Of a stretch of 10,596 bases of DNA, positions 7,243 to 10,596 are shown piece after piece. Position 1 is the first letter of the stretch, and each line of letters opens with the position of its first letter. A program made the translations under genes and the position numbers. This DNA is from Oscillospiraceae bacterium (GTDB lineage Bacteria > Bacillota > Clostridia > Oscillospirales > Ruminococcaceae), in contig JAITVF010000217.1 of the NCBI GenBank assembly GCA_031285945.1, forward strand, positions 1 to 10,596, written 5' to 3'. The notes under the pieces are model-generated. The model was not told the DNA's origin. It saw only the letters and a list, made by a program, of their open reading frames with translations, and did not search any database.

Positions 7243-7500
7243 CTATTTCGCTCTTTCGAGTACGGTCTCGACCCTCCAGTGTTTGTCCTTTGAAAGGGGG
7301 CGGGTCTCCATGATCTGTACGGTATCACCAACAGCGCATTCGTTTTTCTCGTCGTGAGCCTTAATGCGGATCGTGCGCTTGATGATCTTTTTGTAGAGCG
7401 GATGGCGGACGTTATCGCTGATGGCGACCACAACGGTCTTATCCATCTTGTCGGAAACGACCTTGCCGATCCTTTGCTTTCTGAGATTTCTCTCGCTCAT
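7243..7500 (-). CDS. rpsQ: 30S ribosomal protein S17 (uS17)
   Basis: S17 is a primary 16S rRNA-binding protein of OB-fold type that acts early in 30S assembly. The 85 residues are typical: [40 protein letters not shown], the basic hairpin [13 protein letters not shown], and [19 protein letters not shown]. The ATG at 7500 has AAGGAGG (7509-7515) 8 bases upstream. It ends in TAG, with TAA two codons further in frame, and is followed by the long spacer before rplN. It is the classical last gene of the S10 operon. Confidence 0.98.
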   Translation of the reverse strand: MSERNLRKQRIGKVVSDKMDKTVVVAISDNVRHPLYKKIIKRTIRIKAHDEKNECAVGDTVQIMETRPLSKDKHWRVETVLERAK

Positions 7501-7517
7501 GCCTCGCTCCTCCTTCC

Positions 7518-7718
7518 TTACTGCTTAACGGCAACCTGGCGCTGCCTCATAATGGTCTTGACCCTTGCGATATCCTTTTTTACCGCAACCAGCCTCATGG
7601 GATTGTCGAGCTGGTTTATGGCATGCTGGAAGCGCAGGTTAAACAGCTCGGCCTTTAAGTCCTTAAGCTTTTCGCCCAATTCCGCTTCGGAGAGCTCTCT
7701 GATTTCGGAAGCCTTCAT
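7518..7718 (-). CDS. rpmC: 50S ribosomal protein L29 (uL29)
   Basis: L29 is a two-helix coiled protein near the nascent-chain exit tunnel, close to the L23 docking site. The ATG at 7718 gives 66 residues starting [20 protein letters not shown]. Then come [20 protein letters not shown], the family signature, and [27 protein letters not shown] (7725-7731) is 6 bases upstream. An in-frame start at 7760 would add 14 unrelated residues inside rplP and is rejected. Only 2 bases separate it from the rplP stop. Confidence 0.97.
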   Translation of the reverse strand: MKASEIRELSEAELGEKLKDLKAELFNLRFQHAINQLDNPMRLVAVKKDIARVKTIMRQRQVAVKQ

Positions 7719-7720
7719 GT

Positions 7721-8143
7721 TTAACCCTCCTGTTCTTCTTGTTTGCGGACAAACTTGCACCTTACGGGCAGCTTGTGCATGGCCAGACGGATCGCTTCCC
7801 TCGCGAGGTCCTCGGGCACCCCGCCGATTTCGAACATAACCCTGCCCGGCTTAACTACGGCAACCCAGTACTCGGGGCTGCCCTTACCCGAGCCCATGCG
7901 GGTCTCGGCAGGCTTTTGGGTGACGGGCTTGTCGGGGAAGATTTTAATCCACACCTGGCCGCCGCGCTTAATATAACGGGTCATGGCGATACGGGCCGCC
8001 TCGATCTGGTTGGAGGTAATCCACGCGGGCTCGGTAGCCATCAGGCCAAAATCGCCGTAGTTGACCACGTTGCCGCGGGTTGCCTTTCCCCTCATCCTCC
8101 CGCGCTGAACGCGGCGGTATTTAACTCTTTTAGGCAGAAGCAT
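7721..8143 (-). CDS. rplP: 50S ribosomal protein L16 (uL16)
   Basis: L16 binds 23S rRNA near the A-site tRNA and is added late in large-subunit assembly. The 140 residues show [19 protein letters not shown], the segment [20 protein letters not shown], then [20 protein letters not shown] and [20 protein letters not shown]. The ATG at 8143 directly follows the rpsC TAA with no gap. Its AAGGAGG (8153-8159) lies inside the end of rpsC, so the two are coupled. The C-terminus [11 protein letters not shown] is a short charged tail. Confidence 0.98.
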   Translation of the reverse strand: MLLPKRVKYRRVQRGRMRGKATRGNVVNYGDFGLMATEPAWITSNQIEAARIAMTRYIKRGGQVWIKIFPDKPVTQKPAETRMGSGKGSPEYWVAVVKPGRVMFEIGGVPEDLAREAIRLAMHKLPVRCKFVRKQEEQEG

Positions 8144-8941
8144 TTATTGCCCCCTCCTTCCATCCTGGCCCGGGCGAGGCGGGCGACGATCTGTGCGCGG
8201 TCGGTCTCCCCTTGGCCTGTCGGGCCTGTCTGAACGGGGTGGGCGGGCGGCGTCGCGGCGTTCGCGCTCCTCCCGCTCGGTTCTCGCGCGGGCGCCGGTC
8301 AGAACCTCGCCGGCGTATATCCATACCTTGACGCCGATCTTGCCGTAGGTGGTGTTCGCCTCGGCAAAGCCGTAATCTATATCGGCGCGCAGGGTTTGCA
8401 GCGGGATTGTTCCCTCGTGGTAATGCTCGGTGCGGGCTATTTCGGCGCCGCCGAGCCTTCCCGAGACCTGAACCTTTATGCCCTTCGCGCCAAAGCGCAT
8501 CGCGCGGCCTATAGACTGCTTCATGGCGCGGCGGAAGGATACGCGGTTCTCTAGCTGCTGGGCGATATTCTCGGCGACCAGCTGGGCGTTCTTATCGGTC
8601 TGCTTAACCTCGACAACATTTAGATATACGCTGAGCTTGCGCTCGCGCTTTTTGTTTACGATGTTCTCGCAGGCCTTGCGGGTTCTTTCGATCTCGGTGC
8701 CGCCCTTGCCGATTACCACGCCGGGGCGGGCGCAGTGAACGTGGATTCTTACCTTTTCGTCCACTCTTTCGATCTCGATCTTGGGTATGCCCGCCGCGTA
8801 GAGCTCCTTTTTAAGGAACCTGCGCACGTTGTAATCCTCCACCAGAGTGTCGCCGAAAACCTCGTCGCGAGCAAACCAGCGGGAGTCCCAGTTCTTGATA
8901 ATGCCCACACGGAGGCCGTGCGGATTTACTTTTTGGCCCAT
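8144..8941 (-). CDS. rpsC: 30S ribosomal protein S3 (uS3) with long basic C-terminal tail
   Basis: S3 lines the mRNA entry channel with S4 and S5. The N-terminal domain ([20 protein letters not shown]) and the type II KH domain with GKGG at residues 78-81 ([20 protein letters not shown]) are clear. The C-terminal S3 domain follows ([53 protein letters not shown]). At 265 residues it is longer than the usual 210-230. Residues from about 220 on form an Arg/Pro/Asp-rich low-complexity tail (for example [19 protein letters not shown]), probably disordered. The ATG at 8941 has AAGGAGG (8949-8955), 7-base spacing. The L22 TAA overlaps this site. Confidence 0.98.
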   Translation of the reverse strand: MGQKVNPHGLRVGIIKNWDSRWFARDEVFGDTLVEDYNVRRFLKKELYAAGIPKIEIERVDEKVRIHVHCARPGVVIGKGGTEIERTRKACENIVNKKRERKLSVYLNVVEVKQTDKNAQLVAENIAQQLENRVSFRRAMKQSIGRAMRFGAKGIKVQVSGRLGGAEIARTEHYHEGTIPLQTLRADIDYGFAEANTTYGKIGVKVWIYAGEVLTGARARTEREERERRDAARPPRSDRPDRPRGDRPRTDRRPPRPGQDGRRGQ

Positions 8942-8954
8942 GGTTTTCCCTCCT

Positions 8955-9296
8955 TTAGTTTTCTGCGCGCTCTTTGAGCACCATGGTTACGTGCGAGGTC
9001 CTCTTAAGAATCCGGTAGGCCCTGCCCTTTGAAACCGGGCGGATTCGCTTAAGGGTGGGACCGGGGCTGACGAAGCACTCGGCGACATAAAGTCTTTCCG
9101 GGTCCATCTCGTGATTGTTCTCCGCGTTTGCGGCCGCTGATTTGAGCAGCTTAAAAACCGGCTCGCTGGCGGCTTTGGGGGTGTGTTTCAAAATCGCCTC
9201 GGCAAGATCGACCGGCTTATTGCGGATGAGGTCAAGGACGATCTGCACCTTGCGGGGCGATATACGGGCGTATTTAAGATAAGCCCTTGCTTCCAT
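8955..9296 (-). CDS. rplV: 50S ribosomal protein L22 (uL22)
   Basis: L22 binds all 23S rRNA domains, and its long beta-hairpin reaches into the exit tunnel. The 113 residues begin [20 protein letters not shown], followed by [20 protein letters not shown]. The hairpin region reads [20 protein letters not shown] then [12 protein letters not shown]. It has no visible insertions or deletions of the kind linked to macrolide resistance. The ATG at 9296 has AAGGAGG (9304-9310) 7 bases upstream. Confidence 0.98.
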   Translation of the reverse strand: MEARAYLKYARISPRKVQIVLDLIRNKPVDLAEAILKHTPKAASEPVFKLLKSAAANAENNHEMDPERLYVAECFVSPGPTLKRIRPVSKGRAYRILKRTSHVTMVLKERAEN

Positions 9297-9320
9297 GTGT
9301 CTTCCTCCTTTCGGCCGCTC

Positions 9321-9593
9321 TTACTTGGTCTTTTTGGCCCCCGCGTGTCCGCGGAAGGTCCTTGTGGGCGCAAACTCGCCCAGCTTGTGCCCGACCATAT
9401 CCTCGGTGATATAAACCGGAACATGCTTCCTGCCGTCGTGGACGGCAAAGGTGTGCCCGACAAAGTCGGGGAATATGGTAGACGCGCGGCTCCAGGTTTT
9501 GAGAACCTTTTTCTCGTTGCTCTCGTTCATGACCTGCACGCGCTCAAGGAGCCTGACCTGCACGAACGGTCCCTTTTTAACACTTCTTCCCAC
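9321..9593 (-). CDS. rpsS: 30S ribosomal protein S19 (uS19)
   Basis: S19 is in the head of the small subunit, pairs with S13 and contacts the A-site finger. The 90 residues are typical: [39 protein letters not shown] and [20 protein letters not shown], ending with [19 protein letters not shown]. The start is GTG at 9593-9591, with AGGAGG (9604-9609) 10 bases upstream, and the family N-terminus fits only this codon. The gap to rplB is 23 bases. Confidence 0.98.
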   Translation of the reverse strand: MGRSVKKGPFVQVRLLERVQVMNESNEKKVLKTWSRASTIFPDFVGHTFAVHDGRKHVPVYITEDMVGHKLGEFAPTRTFRGHAGAKKTK

Positions 9594-9616
9594 GGGTTAC
9601 CCGCCTCCTCTCCGGC

Positions 9617-10450
9617 TTATTTGCTGCCTCTGCGTTTTACTATGAACTTATCGCTGCGGTTGTGCTTCTTGCGGGTCTTGTAACCCAGCGCCGGCTTGCC
9701 CCATGGTGTTACCGGGCCGGAGCGGCCGATGGGGCTTATGCCCTCGCCGCCGCCGTGGGGGTGATCGACGGGGTTCATGACCGAGCCGCGAACAGTGGGC
9801 CTGATACCCATATGCCGCACACGGCCCGCCTTGCCGTAAGAAACGTTTTCATGGTCGGTGTTGCCCACCTGGCCGATGGTAGCCATGCAGCCCAGGCGGA
9901 CGTTGCGAAGCTCGCCCGAGGGCAAACGGATGAGTGCGTAGGCGCCCTCCTTTGCCATTAGCTGAGCCTGATTGCCGGCCGAGCGGACCATCTGAGCGCC
10001 CTTTCCGGGGTGAAGCTCGATATTGTGGATCACGGTGCCCACCGGGATGTTTTGCAGGGGCATGGCGTTACCTGGCTTAATATCGGAGCCTGGACCCGAT
10101 ATTACGGTATCCCCCACGCGCAGGCCGGCCGGCTGGATGATCTAGCGCTTCTCGCCGTCCTCATACTGCAGCAGGGCGATGTGGGCGCTGCGGTTGGGGT
10201 CGTACTCAATCGTCAGGACCGTCGCGGGCATGCCGTGCTTATCCCTTTTAAAGTCGATTACGCGGTACCTGCGGCGGTTGCCGCCTCCGCGGTGGCGAAC
10301 GGTGATGCGGCCGGTGTTGTTGCGGCCGGAATTCTTTTTAATCGGCGCCAGCAGGGATTTTTCGGGCTCGACCTTTGAAAGGCCCGAATAATCCGTAACG
10401 GTCATCTGGCGTCTGGCAGGCGTTGTGGGCCTGTAGCTTTTGATGGCCAA
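9617..10450 (-). CDS. rplB: 50S ribosomal protein L2 (uL2), full frame interrupted by an in-frame TAG at codon 103
   Basis: L2 is a primary 23S rRNA-binding protein, essential for subunit association and close to the peptidyl transferase centre. Read through the stop, the frame is 277 residues, the usual family length. The N-terminus is [18 protein letters not shown] and the middle has [19 protein letters not shown]. The second half carries [26 protein letters not shown]-type [12 protein letters not shown] and HPHGGGEG near residues 230-237, ending FIVKRRGSK. The start is TTG at 10450-10448 with GAGGAG at 10463-10468 (12-base spacing); no other start exists before an upstream in-frame TAG. 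Codon 103 (10144-10142) is TAG where other L2 proteins have Tyr in a KRYI-type motif. The frame is unchanged on both sides. It may be a base error, a nonsense mutation or an amber codon that is read through. Confidence 0.9.
10142..10144 (-). other. In-frame amber codon inside rplB
   Basis: The codons around it are GAG AAG CGC TAG ATC ATC CAG, giving E-K-R-stop-I-I-Q-P. Known L2 proteins read E-K-R-Y-I-I-A-P or similar here, so TAG stands for a tyrosine codon (TAC or TAT) one base away. The downstream piece has only a GTG at 10117-10115 as a possible restart, and no Shine-Dalgarno is visible before it, so efficient re-initiation is unlikely. Confidence 0.9.
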
Positions 10451-10553
10451 TTCCTTTTCACTCTCCTCGTTTGTATTGCAGGGCCGGGAAGAGCCCTATA
10501 CGTGCCGGCTAAGGAGGACACATCCTCCCCCACTCGCCGGGCGGCGCGGCCTT
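10451..10553 (-). promoter_or_regulatory. Long structured spacer between rplW and rplB
   Basis: This 103-base gap is much longer than the 0-24 bases between most neighbours here. It holds a strong nested hairpin (10505-10540), a weaker hairpin (10480-10497; 5-bp stem AGGGC/GCCCT, 8-base loop) and the GAGGAG ribosome binding site of rplB (10463-10468). No convincing sigma-A promoter or open frame is visible. A role in mRNA processing or control of rplB is inference only. Confidence 0.45.
10505..10540 (-). repeat. Nested inverted repeat / RNA hairpin upstream of rplB
   Basis: The inner stem is GGAGGA (10528-10523 read on the minus strand) with TCCTCC (10518-10513) around a TGTG loop, extended by two G-U pairs to 10530/10511. 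An outer 5-bp stem CCGGC/GCCGG (10536-10540 with 10505-10509) closes it. There is no U-run after it, so it is not a standard intrinsic terminator. The inner 5' arm is a decoy Shine-Dalgarno-like sequence locked in a stem. Confidence 0.7.
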
Positions 10554-10596
10554 TTACACCATGCTCTCGAAGAATTCTATACCCTTGGAGCTCTTG
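10554..10596 (-). CDS. rplW: 50S ribosomal protein L23 (uL23), C-terminal end only
   Basis: The last 13 codons before a TAA read KSSKGIEFFESMV. The IEFFE-type ending is typical of bacterial L23, which sits at the exit tunnel and docks trigger factor and SRP. L23 is also the gene expected directly upstream of rplB in the S10 operon. The beginning of the gene is beyond the right edge. The identification rests on a short tail plus synteny. Confidence 0.8.
   Translation of the reverse strand, partial: KSSKGIEFFESMV

Noticed and set aside
7719..7760. A 14-residue N-terminal extension of L29
   Set aside because: It overlaps the rplP end and is not L29-like; the ATG at 7718 follows AGGAGGG and fits the family.
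9617..10117. The C-terminal L2 piece as a separate gene starting at GTG 10117
   Set aside because: There is no Shine-Dalgarno, it is in the same frame as the N-terminal piece, and it would be an incomplete RNA-binding domain. It is better described as one rplB frame with an internal TAG.
10142..10144. Full reassignment of TAG to an amino acid in this organism
   Set aside because: secY, rpsE and rpsQ all end with TAG at the exact family C-terminus, so TAG acts as a stop here. Partial readthrough remains open, but full reassignment is not supported.
10485..10520. A possible -10 box (GTATAG) in the rplW-rplB spacer
   Set aside because: No matching -35 element lies at a suitable distance, and a single TA-rich hexamer is not enough.
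10505..10540. The rplW-rplB hairpin as an intrinsic terminator
   Set aside because: There is no U-tract after the stem, and termination here would silence the essential downstream operon.
1..10596. Mobile elements, CRISPR arrays, tRNA or rRNA genes, or an undescribed gene system
   Set aside because: Nearly every base is accounted for by conserved S10-spc genes, and the remaining spacers are too short and carry no such signatures.

Overview
This window is a stretch of the conserved bacterial S10-spc ribosomal protein cluster, and every supported gene is on the minus strand. In transcription order (right to left) it holds: the end of rplW, then rplB, rpsS, rplV, rpsC, rplP, rpmC, rpsQ, rplN, rplX, rplE, rpsN, rpsH, rplF, rplR, rpsE, rpmD, rplO, secY, adk, map, a small KOW-domain gene, and the first 44 codons of infA.

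The organism is most likely a Gram-positive bacterium of the Clostridia type with moderately high GC. The gene order, the short zinc-binding S14, the four-cysteine LID of adenylate kinase, and the KOW-domain gene between map and infA all point there, as do near-perfect Shine-Dalgarno sequences (AAGGAGG) before most genes. I cannot name a genus. Seven of the 22 genes with a visible start use TTG or GTG (infA, secY, rpsE, rpsN, rplN, rpsS, rplB).

Layout: 10554-10596 is the rplW tail, followed by a 103-base spacer with a clear hairpin. The S10 part runs from 10450 down to 7243 (L2, S19, L22, S3, L16, L29, S17). A 113-base spacer at 7130-7242 falls exactly at the classical S10/spc boundary. The spc part runs from 7129 down to 1828 (L14, L24, L5, S14, S8, L6, L18, S5, L30, L15, SecY). 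The last block, 1813 down to 1, is adk, map, the KOW gene and infA. Apart from the two long spacers, genes are 0-24 bases apart or overlap by 4-8 bases, so co-transcription and translational coupling are expected. The products build both ribosomal subunits, export or insert proteins through SecYEG, balance adenylates, trim initiator methionine and start translation.

The one real anomaly is an in-frame TAG inside rplB at codon 103. The reading frame on both sides is perfectly conserved, and the family has tyrosine there. L2 is essential, so this is either a base error or rare mutation, or the cell reads through amber. The three genes that end in TAG (secY, rpsE, rpsQ) each have a second, non-TAG stop 2-5 codons later, which keeps the readthrough idea open. 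I found no mobile element, CRISPR array, tRNA/rRNA gene or undescribed gene system; otherwise this is an ordinary housekeeping region.
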